In this document: positions 44,588-53,951 of the stretch, one piece after another | How the letters are laid out: each line of letters opens with the position of its first letter | Position numbering within the stretch: position 1 is the first letter of the stretch | NCBI RefSeq assembly: GCF_000422465.1 | Contig: NZ_KE383846.1 | Location: forward strand, 171,249-235,248 | Source: Paenibacillus harenae DSM 16969 | GTDB lineage: Bacteria; Bacillota; Bacilli; Paenibacillales; Paenibacillaceae | Direction of reading: 5' to 3' | Length of the DNA stretch: 64,000 nt | Program-made: the position numbers and the translations under genes | The notes under the pieces: generated by a model | The model's database searches: none | What the model saw: only the letters and a program-made list of their open reading frames with translations | Told to the model about the DNA's origin: nothing

Positions 44588-45532
44588 ATGGATTATTATG
44601 CGCATGTCAAATGGTTCACAGACGTTGTAGCGGAGAAAGAATCGATTGCCGCCGTGCTATCGCCTTTTTTCATGACGCTGGCCATATTCGCCGCCGTTCT
44701 TCTAGCCGTTCTGACACAGCTGCTCCCGTCGCTCTCGAAGTCGAAGCTGTCCGCGCGGATCGATACCGGGCTGGAGAAGCTTAGAAAGTATTCCCCTCCC
44801 ATTCTGAAGTACGGCACCGCTGCGGCGCTTCTCATTCAAGCCCTGACGGGAACGCTGTTCGCGCCCGAATTCGAATTAACGGGCGGATGGCAAACGATTC
44901 TGATGTGGACTGCGATGATTCTGCTGCTGATCCCTCATCATTACGCTACCAAAGCAGGTGCGCTTGCCATGCTCGTCTTGTTTGTTCATGCAGGCATGCT
45001 GGCCGGACTGTTCCATATGCTCGACTACGGCTTTTATCTCGCCATCATCGGCGTACTGCTCCTCGAGAGGACGAAGGAATCGAAATGGGGCTTCCCGCTT
45101 CTCTACTTAGGCACCGGTCTTTCGCTTTGCTGGGTCGCGGTTGAGAAATGGATTTATCCGAGCATGGCCGAGGACATTATCGCGAATCATAACGTCCCTA
45201 CCTTTGGCTTCCCGCCGGAGCTGTTCATCGTCATGACCGGCTTTATCGAATTCGTCGTCGGTTATTTGCTTGTCGTCGGTATCTTGAACCGCCTGCTGTC
45301 CGTCGTCCTGACGCTCATTTTCATCTCCACGACGATGCTGTTCGGCTGGACGGAGCTGGTCGGGCATTTCATGATCCACATCGTGCTGATCCTGTTCATC
45401 ATCGAAGGCGTCAGCTTTTATAAGCCGCCCGTCACCATGCACCGTACGGCCATAGACCAGATGGTTTTCGTATCGCTCAACTTTATTTTCGTATTATCGA
45501 CGTTCCTGCTTATTTATTACCGGTTCGCTTAA
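44588..45532 (+). CDS. DoxX-like integral membrane protein
   Basis: A 314-aa protein with about eight membrane helices, transcribed away from csoR. GFIEFVVGYLLVVGILNRLL and the HFMIHIVLILFIIEGVSF region recall the DoxX/MauE family, though the protein is twice the usual length and may be a duplicated or distinct family. ATG 44588 is about ten bases from AGGTGG; ATG 44579 is too close. A cre-like CGCAAGCGCTTTT lies near 44499. Its function is unknown; a copper connection rests only on position. Confidence 0.6.
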   Translation: MDYYAHVKWFTDVVAEKESIAAVLSPFFMTLAIFAAVLLAVLTQLLPSLSKSKLSARIDTGLEKLRKYSPPILKYGTAAALLIQALTGTLFAPEFELTGGWQTILMWTAMILLLIPHHYATKAGALAMLVLFVHAGMLAGLFHMLDYGFYLAIIGVLLLERTKESKWGFPLLYLGTGLSLCWVAVEKWIYPSMAEDIIANHNVPTFGFPPELFIVMTGFIEFVVGYLLVVGILNRLLSVVLTLIFISTTMLFGWTELVGHFMIHIVLILFIIEGVSFYKPPVTMHRTAIDQMVFVSLNFIFVLSTFLLIYYRFA

Positions 45533-45588
45533 TCAATCCCGCGCAGCCCGGTCCGGTATGCATCTAAACCTGGAGAGGATGAATCGAG

Positions 45589-46335
45589 ATGGAAACGGTC
45601 ATTAATTTCGCTCACCGCGGCGCAAGCGGCTATTGTCCCGAGAATACGATCGCGGCTTTCAAGAAAGCGCTGGAGCTCGGCGCCACCGGCATCGAGACGG
45701 ATGTTCAACTTACGCGGGACGGTCAGATCGTCGTCATACACGATGAGTCGCTGGCGCGAACGGCCGGTATAGGCAAGCTCGTCAAGGATATCGAGTACGC
45801 AGAGCTGAAGTCGCTTGACGCCGGCAGCTGGTTCTCGCCTGAATACCATGCGGAACGGGTTCCCAGCCTTACTCAACTTCTGGAGCTCCTCGAGAATACG
45901 GATACCGTCCTGAATATCGAGCTCAAAAACGGGTTCGTGCAGTATCCCGGACTCGAGCGGAAGGTAATCGAGCTCGTACGTTCGTACCGCATGACGGAAC
46001 GCGTCATCCTGTCGAGCTTTAATCATTATTCGCTCGCGCTCTGCAAGGAGCTGGCGCCGGAGATCCGCACCGGCATTTTATATATGGAAGGGCTGTACCG
46101 CCCTTGGGACTATGCGCTGACGCTGCAAGCGGACGCGCTTCACGCATTCAAATACGCGGTTACGCCGGAATGGACCGCCGAGGCGGCCGCCCGGGGCATC
46201 GCCTATCATCCGTTCACCGTCAATGAAACAGAAGAGATGGAGCGGCTTATCGACGCCGGCGCAGCCGGCATCATTACCGATTACCCGGACCGGCTGGCCG
46301 AGGTTATCGCAAGGAGAAGGGCGGTAGCCGAATGA
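45589..46335 (+). CDS. Glycerophosphodiester phosphodiesterase
   Basis: A 248-aa TIM-barrel GDPD that splits glycerophosphodiesters to glycerol-3-phosphate and an alcohol, metal-dependent. Catalytic His9 (AHRG), Glu18 (PENT), Glu36/Asp38 (IETDVQ) and His51 (VIHDE) are all present, with the typical LNIELK strand later. No signal peptide, so cytoplasmic. The stop codon overlaps the start of the MFS gene by four bases (ATGA), implying coupled synthesis. AGAGGA precedes the ATG. Confidence 0.93.
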   Translation: METVINFAHRGASGYCPENTIAAFKKALELGATGIETDVQLTRDGQIVVIHDESLARTAGIGKLVKDIEYAELKSLDAGSWFSPEYHAERVPSLTQLLELLENTDTVLNIELKNGFVQYPGLERKVIELVRSYRMTERVILSSFNHYSLALCKELAPEIRTGILYMEGLYRPWDYALTLQADALHAFKYAVTPEWTAEAAARGIAYHPFTVNETEEMERLIDAGAAGIITDYPDRLAEVIARRRAVAE

Positions 46336-47534
46336 AGAAAACATGGCTGCTCGGCTTCGGCTTCTTCAGCATCAGCATTACATGGGCGCTGTATAACGCA
46401 TTCGTTCCGTTCTTTCTTGAGAAGTTTCTGACGAGCACCGCGCTGATCGGTTTTATGATGACGATCGACAATTATTTCGCCCTGTTTCTGCAGCCTTGGA
46501 TCGGCAGCCGAAGCGACCGCACGAACACCCGCTTCGGCAAAAGAATGCCTTACCTGCTCATCGGCATGCCGCTCGCCGCCGTGTTCGGATCTTTAATTCC
46601 ATGGCATACCGGTCTGCTTACGCTCGTTCTGTTCATGGTTCTCATGAATTTATCCATGAGCTTATACCGCTCTCCTACCGTTGCTCTTATGCCGGATATT
46701 ACGCGGGACAACAAGCGGACGCAGGCGAACGGCATCATTAATTTCATGGGCGGGATCGGCTCCATTATCGCTTTTGCGGGGGGAGCTTACCTGTACGAAC
46801 GGCATTCCTCCCTCCCTTTCCTGTCCTCTTCCGTTCTCACTTTAATCTGCTTAGGAATCCTTCTCTATACGATAAAAGAAAAAAGGGACGCCATTGCGTA
46901 CGTGCCGGCCGAGCGGCAGACAGCCGCCTCGTTCCGCGGCGAATGGAATCGTCCGACCGTCTTCCTGCTTGGCGCGATTTTCTTCTGGTTCCTATCATAC
47001 CAAGGTGTTGAGGCTTTCTTTACGCTGTACGGCAAAAATCATTTGCAGCTGACGGAGGGCCAAGCCTCGTTCTCGCTCGCTTTCTTCTCCCTGGCATTCG
47101 TGCTTGGCGCCATACCGAGCGGCCTGCTCGGCAACCGGTACGGCAAGAAGCTGATTATCGCCATCGGCGTCGCGGGGCTGATCGCAACCTTCGCCGTCAT
47201 TTCCTTTGTTGACGCGCTGCTGCCGCTCCGCATCCTGCTTATTGTCGGCGGGTTGTTCTGGGCAATGATCAATATCAATTCCTATCCGTTCATCGTCGCG
47301 CTCGGCAAGGAGCAGAGCATCGGAACGCGAACGGGCATATATTATTTAATCTCCTCCCTCGCCGCGATTACTTCGCCGCCGCTTATGGGCGGATTAATCG
47401 ATCTGTTCGGCTATTCGGTTCTGTTCTATTTCGCAGCCGGCGGCATGGTCATCGCGCTATTGTTCCTTCTTGGCGTGCGTGACAGCGGCATATCGGGAGC
47501 CGTACCGGCGCAAGACGCTTCCCGTCCCGTCTAG
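46332..47534 (+). CDS. MFS transporter (GPH/SLC45-like)
   Basis: A 400-aa twelve-helix major facilitator. The loop 2-3 signature RSDRTNTRFGKRMPYLLIG resembles the glycoside-pentoside-hexuronide and SLC45 sugar carriers, and the second half has GLLGNRYGKK in the matching loop. It is translationally coupled to the GDPD gene, so its substrate may be a glycerophosphodiester, a glycerol glycoside or another product of that enzyme. Direction (uptake versus efflux) cannot be told. Confidence 0.88.
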   Translation: MKKTWLLGFGFFSISITWALYNAFVPFFLEKFLTSTALIGFMMTIDNYFALFLQPWIGSRSDRTNTRFGKRMPYLLIGMPLAAVFGSLIPWHTGLLTLVLFMVLMNLSMSLYRSPTVALMPDITRDNKRTQANGIINFMGGIGSIIAFAGGAYLYERHSSLPFLSSSVLTLICLGILLYTIKEKRDAIAYVPAERQTAASFRGEWNRPTVFLLGAIFFWFLSYQGVEAFFTLYGKNHLQLTEGQASFSLAFFSLAFVLGAIPSGLLGNRYGKKLIIAIGVAGLIATFAVISFVDALLPLRILLIVGGLFWAMININSYPFIVALGKEQSIGTRTGIYYLISSLAAITSPPLMGGLIDLFGYSVLFYFAAGGMVIALLFLLGVRDSGISGAVPAQDASRPV

Positions 47535-47804
47535 TCGGAGCCGGCGGGCCAAACCGTTTTGGGAGGGATATCATGCATGATATGGGCCAGGTTTCATTCC
47601 GGGCGGGAGAGATCGGCAGAAACCTTTAACGGCTAACCTGATCGGAAAGGTCTGACCAAGTCCGACTAAGAGTGCAATGAAAAAAATACCTGCTCCATTA
47701 TCGATGATGTAGTTGTCCTTGAAATTACACTACCTGCATCAGCAAAAATACGATTGAATTTGCGTGCCAGGTGTACGGTAACAATACATGTACTTTACGT
47801 AACG

Positions 47805-47992
47805 ATAATTAACGGTTGCCACAGCGCTTATTCGTAAAAAAAAGCGTCCTTCGAGATTCTAACGGTTGCCACAGCGGCTATTGACGCTAAAACCTACAGG
47901 ATCCAACGATAATCGTGATATAACAGCGCTCACAACCGTTAGAAACTGTAACGGCATTTTATGACCTAAATAACCTCTGTCACATCCGTTAG
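47805..47992. repeat. CGGTTG/CAACCG direct and inverted repeats
   Basis: TAACGGTTGCCACAGCG occurs at about 47810 and 47860 in direct orientation. TTCTAACGGTTG (47857-47868) is a perfect 12-bp inverted partner of CAACCGTTAGAA (47933-47944), and CATCCGTTAGAA (47983-47994) is a further variant. The region lies in the convergent gap between the MFS and YitT-like genes. The rest of 47535-48174 has no feature I can support. Confidence 0.65.
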
Positions 47993-48174
47993 AATTTGTT
48001 AGGGGAATCGACGGGGATTCAACTCGCACAAACTCATCCACAGACGACCAAAATCATACAAAATCACCTGATAGTAACTTAACGGCTATAGGCAGTTCTG
48101 TTTCTGTTGACTTCTTGTCTTAAGGTATTGAACGATATAATGAATATCGGTGATTGAGTTAACGTCCTTATTCA

Positions 48175-48365
48175 ATGAGCCAAATCTCACCATTTTAGGA
48201 TGATACGGTTTCCTTATCGCATTTTAGCGAGGCAAATCTCACTAGTTTAGGATGATACGGGTTCCTTATCGTATTTAGTGAGGCAAACCTCATTGTTTCT
48301 TTCGAGCTACATGCAAGAATAAAAAAGAGTGAGGCTCATCTCGCTCATTCATGAGGATGCCTCAT
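48175..48365. repeat. Second cluster of GAGG/CCTC mini-hairpins with 52-bp tandem unit
   Basis: TGAGCCAAATCTCA (48176), CGAGGCAAATCTCAC (48228), GTGAGGCAAACCTCAT (48279) and ATGAGGATGCCTCAT (48351) are members of the family at 17943-18174; the third is identical to 17994. Two of them are carried by a tandem unit of about 52 bp starting TTTAGGATGATACGG (48194 and 48246). Confidence 0.8.
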
Positions 48366-48462
48366 CATTACCCGTTATCGCCTGCTTTAACAAGGGTCCT
48401 GCTCTAATCCCTAATTACGATTATCCATAATTCATAGAGTTGCATCATTCCTTAACAACAAA

Positions 48463-48504
48463 AAAAATCCGGTTCCGCGTCCTCCGACAACGGTCCGGAT
48501 TTTT
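48463..48504 (-). terminator. Terminator of the YitT-like gene
   Basis: AAAATCCGG (48464-48472) pairs with CCGGATTTT (48495-48503) and the minus strand continues in a run of T. Confidence 0.8.
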
Positions 48505-48513
48505 CTATATCTT

Positions 48514-49380
48514 CTAATGGATACTGCCCTTGCTGAACCCTCCGCCCATCACGTCGGACACATGCTCAATCGCGATAAACGCCTTCGCGTCAATGGACTG
48601 CACGATCGACTTCAGCTTCGCCAGCTCCAGACGTGACACAACGCAGTAGATGACCTGCGTCTCTTCCTTCGAGTAGCCGCCGCGCGCTTGCATGAGCGTC
48701 GTGGAGCGGCCGAGACGATCGATGATAGCCTCCGATATTTCCTCGTACTCGCTCGAAATAATCGTAACCGACTTCGACTCGTCGAGACCCTCGACAACGA
48801 TATCGATGACTTTAATCGCGATGTAATACGCAAATATCGAGTACATTGCCGAATCCCATTCATACACGAATCCCGCAACGATAAAAATAACGATGTTGAA
48901 AATCATAATAACTTGCCCGACCGGCATGCGCGTCTTCTTCGAGATGAGGATCGATACAATCTCTACCCCGTCCAGCGAGCCGCCGAACCGAATGGTCAGG
49001 CCGACGCCCGCGCCCAAGATAAGTCCCCCGAATAGCACGGCAAGCAGCTTCTCGTCCGTGAACGCATCCACATGGTGCAGAAGGGTAGTCGTCACGGACA
49101 TCACAATAATGCCGTACAGCGTCGAGATCGCGAAGGTTTTGCCGATTTGCTTATAACCGAGAATAAGAAAAGGGACGTTCACGACGAATAAATAAAGTCC
49201 AAGCGGGAGCGGCGTCAAGTGAGCCAGCATAATGGATATGCCTGCGATTCCTCCGTCAATTACGCTGTTCGGAACAAGAAATAGCTCCAAAGCGACACCC
49301 ATCATTATCGAACCGATCGTAATGAAAACAAATCTCTTTAAAATTTCTGCAAACGATAATTTTTTATGCGCTTTTGCCAA
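48514..49380 (-). CDS. YitT family membrane protein (DUF161/DUF2179)
   Basis: A 288-aa protein with five to six membrane helices (ITIGSIMMGVALELFLVPNS, DGGIAGISIMLAHLTPLPLG) and a C-terminal cytoplasmic DUF2179 domain (about 220-280, VYCVVSRLELAKLKSIVQ-like). Firmicutes have several such proteins; no transport substrate is established. I start at TTG 49380, eight bases from GGAGG; a TTG at 49401 would contain that site. It is monocistronic and followed by a terminator. Confidence 0.88.
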   Translation of the reverse strand: MAKAHKKLSFAEILKRFVFITIGSIMMGVALELFLVPNSVIDGGIAGISIMLAHLTPLPLGLYLFVVNVPFLILGYKQIGKTFAISTLYGIIVMSVTTTLLHHVDAFTDEKLLAVLFGGLILGAGVGLTIRFGGSLDGVEIVSILISKKTRMPVGQVIMIFNIVIFIVAGFVYEWDSAMYSIFAYYIAIKVIDIVVEGLDESKSVTIISSEYEEISEAIIDRLGRSTTLMQARGGYSKEETQVIYCVVSRLELAKLKSIVQSIDAKAFIAIEHVSDVMGGGFSKGSIH

Positions 49381-49449
49381 CAAACCGACCTCCGTCTTCA
49401 ACCAAAATATCCTTTAATTTTAGCATAAAAAGGCGTTTTCTTCAAAAGA

Positions 49450-50439
49450 CTACCTCTCTACAAACGGAAACAGCAGCTTCTGCTTATCGCTCGCATACAT
49501 ATTCTCCTTCGTAATGACCTCCGAACCCGTATCGATTGCCGGCTGCACTTTTTTTCCTTTGCTTAGCTCGATCGCGGTTTTGACCGCCAAATAACCCATA
49601 TTGAACGGCTTCTGGACGATCGTCGCCTGCAGGACGCCATCCTCGAGGTAAGCGATCTCCTTCATGGAATTATCGAAGCCGATCAGCTTCACCCGCGAGA
49701 CGGCTTGCCGCTCGATGATCGCCCTCGCCGCCCCTACGACCGTCGGTTCGTTCAGCGCGGCAATGCCTCTCAGCTCCGGCTCCGACCGCAGAAGCTCCAG
49801 CGTAAGCCTATAGGCCTGATCCTCCGAGGCGTTGCTGTAAATCGGGGCGAGCGCTTCAAGACCGGGATAGCCTGCCAAGCTGTCGCGCACGCCGCGCTCC
49901 CGGTCCATGGCCGTTGCGGAGCCTTGCACGAAATTAATAATCGCCACCGGCCCTTCCCGGTTTGGATCAATGGCATCCGCGAGAAGCTTGCCGGCCTTCC
50001 GTCCTCCCTCGTAATTATCCGTTGCGATGAAGCTGCCGGAAATCCCGTCCTTCATGCCCGAATCCACCGTTACGAGCGTAATGCCCGCTTCTACGATTCG
50101 TTTCGCCACAGCGGCGATGCGGTTGTAGTCGGTCGCAGCCAAAATAATCGCATCCGGCTTATCGGCAATGGCCTGCTCCAACAGCGCGATTTGCCCTTCG
50201 ATATCCCACTCCGTCTCCGTTCCCGCCACCGTTACCTGAGCGCCGAACTCTGCAGCCGCCGTATCTACCCCTTGACGCATCACTTCCCAGAACTCGAAGC
50301 TGCTGTCGATCGTTTTCGGCACGAACAAAATATGCTTCGCTTGCGGCTTCAGCCTCGTCATTCCCGCATCAAAGGCGAAAGCGGCCAGGACGGCAAGCAG
50401 AGCGGCGCCAATAAAAACCCATGTCCATTTCCGCATCAT
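49450..50439 (-). CDS. Membrane-anchored periplasmic-binding-type sensor protein
   Basis: A 329-aa protein with one N-terminal helix (about 8-26, WVFIGAALLAVLAAFAF), no lipobox cysteine and no clear cleavage site, followed by a ribose/LacI-type binding domain (ILFVPKTIDSSFEFWEVMRQ; FIATDNYEGGRKAG; GFDNSMKEIAYL). It is the third gene of an RR-HK-binding-protein operon, its ATG overlapping the kinase stop codon. In clostridial XylFII-LytS-YesN systems an anchored binding protein of this kind presents the sugar to the kinase; I infer the same role rather than transport. Confidence 0.85.
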   Translation of the reverse strand: MMRKWTWVFIGAALLAVLAAFAFDAGMTRLKPQAKHILFVPKTIDSSFEFWEVMRQGVDTAAAEFGAQVTVAGTETEWDIEGQIALLEQAIADKPDAIILAATDYNRIAAVAKRIVEAGITLVTVDSGMKDGISGSFIATDNYEGGRKAGKLLADAIDPNREGPVAIINFVQGSATAMDRERGVRDSLAGYPGLEALAPIYSNASEDQAYRLTLELLRSEPELRGIAALNEPTVVGAARAIIERQAVSRVKLIGFDNSMKEIAYLEDGVLQATIVQKPFNMGYLAVKTAIELSKGKKVQPAIDTGSEVITKENMYASDKQKLLFPFVER

Positions 50440-52256
50440 AGCTGCACTCCACTTCCTTCCCCTAACTCCGGCATCCGGAGCGTAACCGTCGTCCCCTCAT
50501 CCAGCTCGCTGTCGAAGGACAAGCCGTACCGCTCTCCGAAGTTCAGCTGAATGCGGTGGTTGACGTTCTGCAGCCCGAGTCCGCTCGTCGCGGATGCGGC
50601 GGCGGCTGCCGATAGAGCTGCCGGGGCCGGACCGGCTCTTCCCTTCGCTATGTTCGCATTCAGCTTCGCTGCGTCCGTGCCTACGCCGTCATCAATGACT
50701 TGAAGCTCGATGCCGCCGCCGGTTCTATACCCTTTGATTTGAATATGCCCGGCGTCGGCCTTATTTTTGATCCCGTGGTAAATCGCGTTTTCCACGAGCG
50801 GCTGAAGCACGATCTTCAGCATTCGGCAGTCCATAATGGCCGGATCAACCTCGAAGCTGTAGGTGAATTTATTGCGGTAACGGATGCTTTGAATCGTCAG
50901 GTAATGCTCGATATGCGCAAGCTCGGAGCGGATCGGGATCAGCTCTTCCCCCTTGCTGATCGTGGAACGAAGCAGCTTGGACAGCGCCGACGTCATCCTG
51001 ACGCAATCGTCCAGCTTATTCATTTCCGCCATCCAGATGATGGAATCGAGCGTGTTGTATAGAAAATGCGGGTGAATTTGCGCCTGGAGCGCCTTCAGCT
51101 CGCTGATCCGCTTATCCTCCTGCTCCTGGACGATTTGACCCATGAGCTCCTTGATTTTGCCCGTCATCAAATTAAAGGTTCGCGCCAGCTTGCCGATCTC
51201 ATTCGTGCTCTCGATCTCGACCCGCGTGTCGAAATCGCCCTTCTCCACTTTCTTCATATGGCCTTCCAGCCTCTTAATCGGCTTCGTCAGCGTCAAGGAC
51301 AGCAGAATCGATATCGCCAGCGCGATCACGAGACAGACCGAGCCCCACAGCACCGCGGAAAATTGAATTTGCCGTTTGTCGCCGACAAGCTCCTCCGGGT
51401 AATTGACGCCGACGACCTTCCAGCCGTACGGCGAGCTGCGGATCGTATAAATTTTTGTCTTGCCGTCGCTTTCCGCCTCGAAGGAACGGTCGCCGGAGGA
51501 CTGCAGGATGCGATCGAATTCCTCCGATTTCAACCCGGAATACACAAGCTGCTGCTGCGGATGAAAAATCAAATCGCCGGTCGGATCCAGCAGGAACACA
51601 TAACCGCGATTTCCCATATGAATTTGCTTGCATAGGTCGTTGATGACGTTGTAGTTCAAATCGACGAGCAGCACGCCGGTATTGCCGTCCGCCGCGGCTT
51701 CCGCCTGCCGGCTGATCGATACGACCCAGCGGTATTCGTTCTTGTACACATGCTGAATGCGCGAGGAGGAAATAACCGTCTGCCCGCCGGCTTCTCTCGC
51801 CGACTTGTACCAATCCTGATTAAGCAGCTCATAATAGTCCTTCAGTACCGCGTCGCTGCGGCCCGAGACGAGCGCGCCGTTCGTGCCGATGAACACGATG
51901 GAGGCGATATCGCCCCGCGATTCCGCGATGGACCGGAAGAAGCCGCTTGCTTGCTTCGTCAGAGCAAGCCCTTCCGGATCGTAAGGATCGGGCAGCCGCA
52001 TCAGCTTCTGCAAGCCCTCATCCCGTATCGCCAGCTCCGATATGCTCTCCATATTGCCGATATACGTCTGAATATTCGTATTCACCTGCCCGATCAGCTG
52101 CTCCGTATAGGCGTAGGAATTATCCTTCACGGCATCCGAGGAGAGCAGATACGTATTTGCGCTTAGAATAACGGTCGTACAAATAATAAGGCTGGAGAAG
52201 GCAATCGCGATATTCGTATGGATGCTTTTAAATTGAAAGAAAGGCCGTCTCCTCAT
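50436..52256 (-). CDS. Sensor histidine kinase, YesM/LytS-like
   Basis: A 606-aa sensor: helix at about 13-35, extracellular dCache-like domain (about 40-285), helix (about 297-318), HAMP (about 318-372, MKKVEKGDFDTRVEI), His-kinase motif LKALQAQIHPHFLYNTLD (near residue 390) and an ATPase domain with ENAIYHGIKN and DDGVG. A run of Ala/Ser (about 560-575) interrupts the C-terminal part between the ATPase boxes. Its ATG shares one base with the regulator's TAA and its end overlaps the binding-protein gene, so all three are coupled. The ligand is probably the sugar carried by the importer at 54145-57739. Confidence 0.93.
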   Translation of the reverse strand: MRRRPFFQFKSIHTNIAIAFSSLIICTTVILSANTYLLSSDAVKDNSYAYTEQLIGQVNTNIQTYIGNMESISELAIRDEGLQKLMRLPDPYDPEGLALTKQASGFFRSIAESRGDIASIVFIGTNGALVSGRSDAVLKDYYELLNQDWYKSAREAGGQTVISSSRIQHVYKNEYRWVVSISRQAEAAADGNTGVLLVDLNYNVINDLCKQIHMGNRGYVFLLDPTGDLIFHPQQQLVYSGLKSEEFDRILQSSGDRSFEAESDGKTKIYTIRSSPYGWKVVGVNYPEELVGDKRQIQFSAVLWGSVCLVIALAISILLSLTLTKPIKRLEGHMKKVEKGDFDTRVEIESTNEIGKLARTFNLMTGKIKELMGQIVQEQEDKRISELKALQAQIHPHFLYNTLDSIIWMAEMNKLDDCVRMTSALSKLLRSTISKGEELIPIRSELAHIEHYLTIQSIRYRNKFTYSFEVDPAIMDCRMLKIVLQPLVENAIYHGIKNKADAGHIQIKGYRTGGGIELQVIDDGVGTDAAKLNANIAKGRAGPAPAALSAAAAASATSGLGLQNVNHRIQLNFGERYGLSFDSELDEGTTVTLRMPELGEGSGVQL

Positions 52257-53869
52257 TACGCCCCATTCTCCTTCGTCCCTGCCCTGTACTCCTTCGGCGT
52301 CATCCCCGTATTCCTCTTAAAAATAACGCTAAAATATTGCGGGTCCGCATATCCGACGCGTTCCGCGATATCATATGCCTTTAGCCCGGTTGCGGCAAGC
52401 AGTTCCTTCGCCTTGTTCAGGCGAAGGCGGGTCAGGTATTCGACAAAGGTATCGCCCGTGTGCTGCTTGAATAAGGCGCTGAAGTAGCTCGGGCTGAGGT
52501 ATACGTGCCGGCACACCTGCTGCAGCGACAGCTCCGGGCTGCCGTAATGATCGTTGATGTACAGCAACGCATCCTCCAGCTGCGAATGGTTCCTGTTCGT
52601 TCGCTGTTCCGACAGGAACGAGATGACGCTGCGGCACAGCTCCTCCAGCCAGCCTTTCATTTGATCAACCGATTTCAGCGGCGGAATGCGGGCGTAGGGA
52701 TCTTCGCCCAGCAGCTTGGAATCGTCGAAGCCCGTCTGCGAGATGACGTTAATGAAAGCGGCCATGACGCGGTGCAGGCAGCCATAGCAGCTGCTCTCCG
52801 CCGCCCCCGACCTCTTCAGCTCTGAGAACCAGTCGTCCAAAACAGCGGCGGCCTGATCGGCTTTCGCCGTTTTTACCGCTGCCAGCAGCCTCTTCTCAAA
52901 CTCATAATAAGCCGATGAGCTGATTCGCTTGCCGTATTCGACGTCATGAATCGAGATCATATTGCCTTTGCCCAGCAGAAAACGGTACTCAAGCGCGGAG
53001 CAAGCTTCCTGGTAAGAAACCCTCAGCTCCGACTTCAATTGACAAATGCGGCCGATGCCGGCCGTTGTTTCTCGTTTCAGATACTTTTGCACGGCCTGCG
53101 CTATATGCGAGGCGAGCCGCTGGGCTTGCGCTTCGATGCTCTCCGCTGGGCCTCCAAGCAAAGCAGCCACTTTATCGTCGCGGGTTTGAAAGACGATGCC
53201 GGCTTGCTCCTCTTCTATAATTTCCTGCGCAATGTTGAACAAGGCGAAGCGAAGCAGCTCGGCAGCCCCGGACGCTTCCGTCCCGGACGGCCCGCCCGCT
53301 TCCTCCAATTCGAACAGCACGGTCAAATAAGCCGGGCCTTCCAGCGTTAAGTGGAAGTACTGCAGCTTCCGGACGATGTCGCTTTCCGCCATCGGCACGG
53401 TTACCAGCTTATCCAGGAAGCGCTCGCGCAGCAGCGGGAAGCTTTCATTAAGCCGCCGCCGAAGCAGCGACATATCTTCCATTCGCGCCTGCTCCTCATC
53501 CAGCTCGCGTTTCATTTTCATCAGAAATTGCGTAAACTCGCGTAAATTGATCGGCTTCAGCAAATATTCGGTAACCTTAAGCTTGATTGCCCGCTTCGCA
53601 TAATCAAAATCCTCGTACCCGGTTAAAATGACGATTTTAAGCTCCCGATACGCTGCGCTAATAAGCGCAGCAAGCTCCAGACCGTCCATATACGGCATAT
53701 TGATGTCGGTAATAACGACGTCGGGGCGATGCCTTTCGACTGCTTCAAGGGCGTCCCTCCCGTTACTGTAGTCGCCGACCAGCTCGAAACCGCAGCTCTC
53801 CCAGTCCGTGAGCTGCTTTACGCCTTCTCTTACTTCATCCTCGTCGTCGACGATTATGATTTTGTACAT
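52256..53869 (-). CDS. Response regulator with AraC output domain, YesN family
   Basis: A 537-aa regulator: receiver domain with Asp55 (VITDINMPYMDG) and Lys105 (LLKPIN), a central section of about 300 residues, and an AraC helix-turn-helix at the end (LSLQQVCRHVYLSPSYFSAL ... YDIAERVGYADPQYFSVIFK). It opens the three-gene sensing operon. A cre-like CGATAGCGCTTACA lies about 30-45 bases before the ATG. It most likely activates the ABC importer operon located upstream on the same strand. Confidence 0.93.
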   Translation of the reverse strand: MYKIIIVDDEDEVREGVKQLTDWESCGFELVGDYSNGRDALEAVERHRPDVVITDINMPYMDGLELAALISAAYRELKIVILTGYEDFDYAKRAIKLKVTEYLLKPINLREFTQFLMKMKRELDEEQARMEDMSLLRRRLNESFPLLRERFLDKLVTVPMAESDIVRKLQYFHLTLEGPAYLTVLFELEEAGGPSGTEASGAAELLRFALFNIAQEIIEEEQAGIVFQTRDDKVAALLGGPAESIEAQAQRLASHIAQAVQKYLKRETTAGIGRICQLKSELRVSYQEACSALEYRFLLGKGNMISIHDVEYGKRISSSAYYEFEKRLLAAVKTAKADQAAAVLDDWFSELKRSGAAESSCYGCLHRVMAAFINVISQTGFDDSKLLGEDPYARIPPLKSVDQMKGWLEELCRSVISFLSEQRTNRNHSQLEDALLYINDHYGSPELSLQQVCRHVYLSPSYFSALFKQHTGDTFVEYLTRLRLNKAKELLAATGLKAYDIAERVGYADPQYFSVIFKRNTGMTPKEYRAGTKENGA

Positions 53870-53896
53870 GTGGCCGCCCCTCCTCTCCCATCATTT

Positions 53897-53910
53897 CGAT
53901 AGCGCTTACA
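53897..53910 (-). promoter_or_regulatory. cre-like site before the response regulator gene
   Basis: CGATAGCGCTTACA has the AGCGCTT core seen at 16474, 19889 and 33411. It lies just upstream of the start codon region of the sensing operon. Confidence 0.4.
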
Positions 53911-53951
53911 AAATTCCCTTCATCGATTCGGTGGATATTCCTGGACAACAG

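Noticed and set aside
47859..48041. 60-codon minus-strand frame between MFS and YitT genes
   Set aside because: It coincides with the CGGTTG inverted repeats and lacks a ribosome site.
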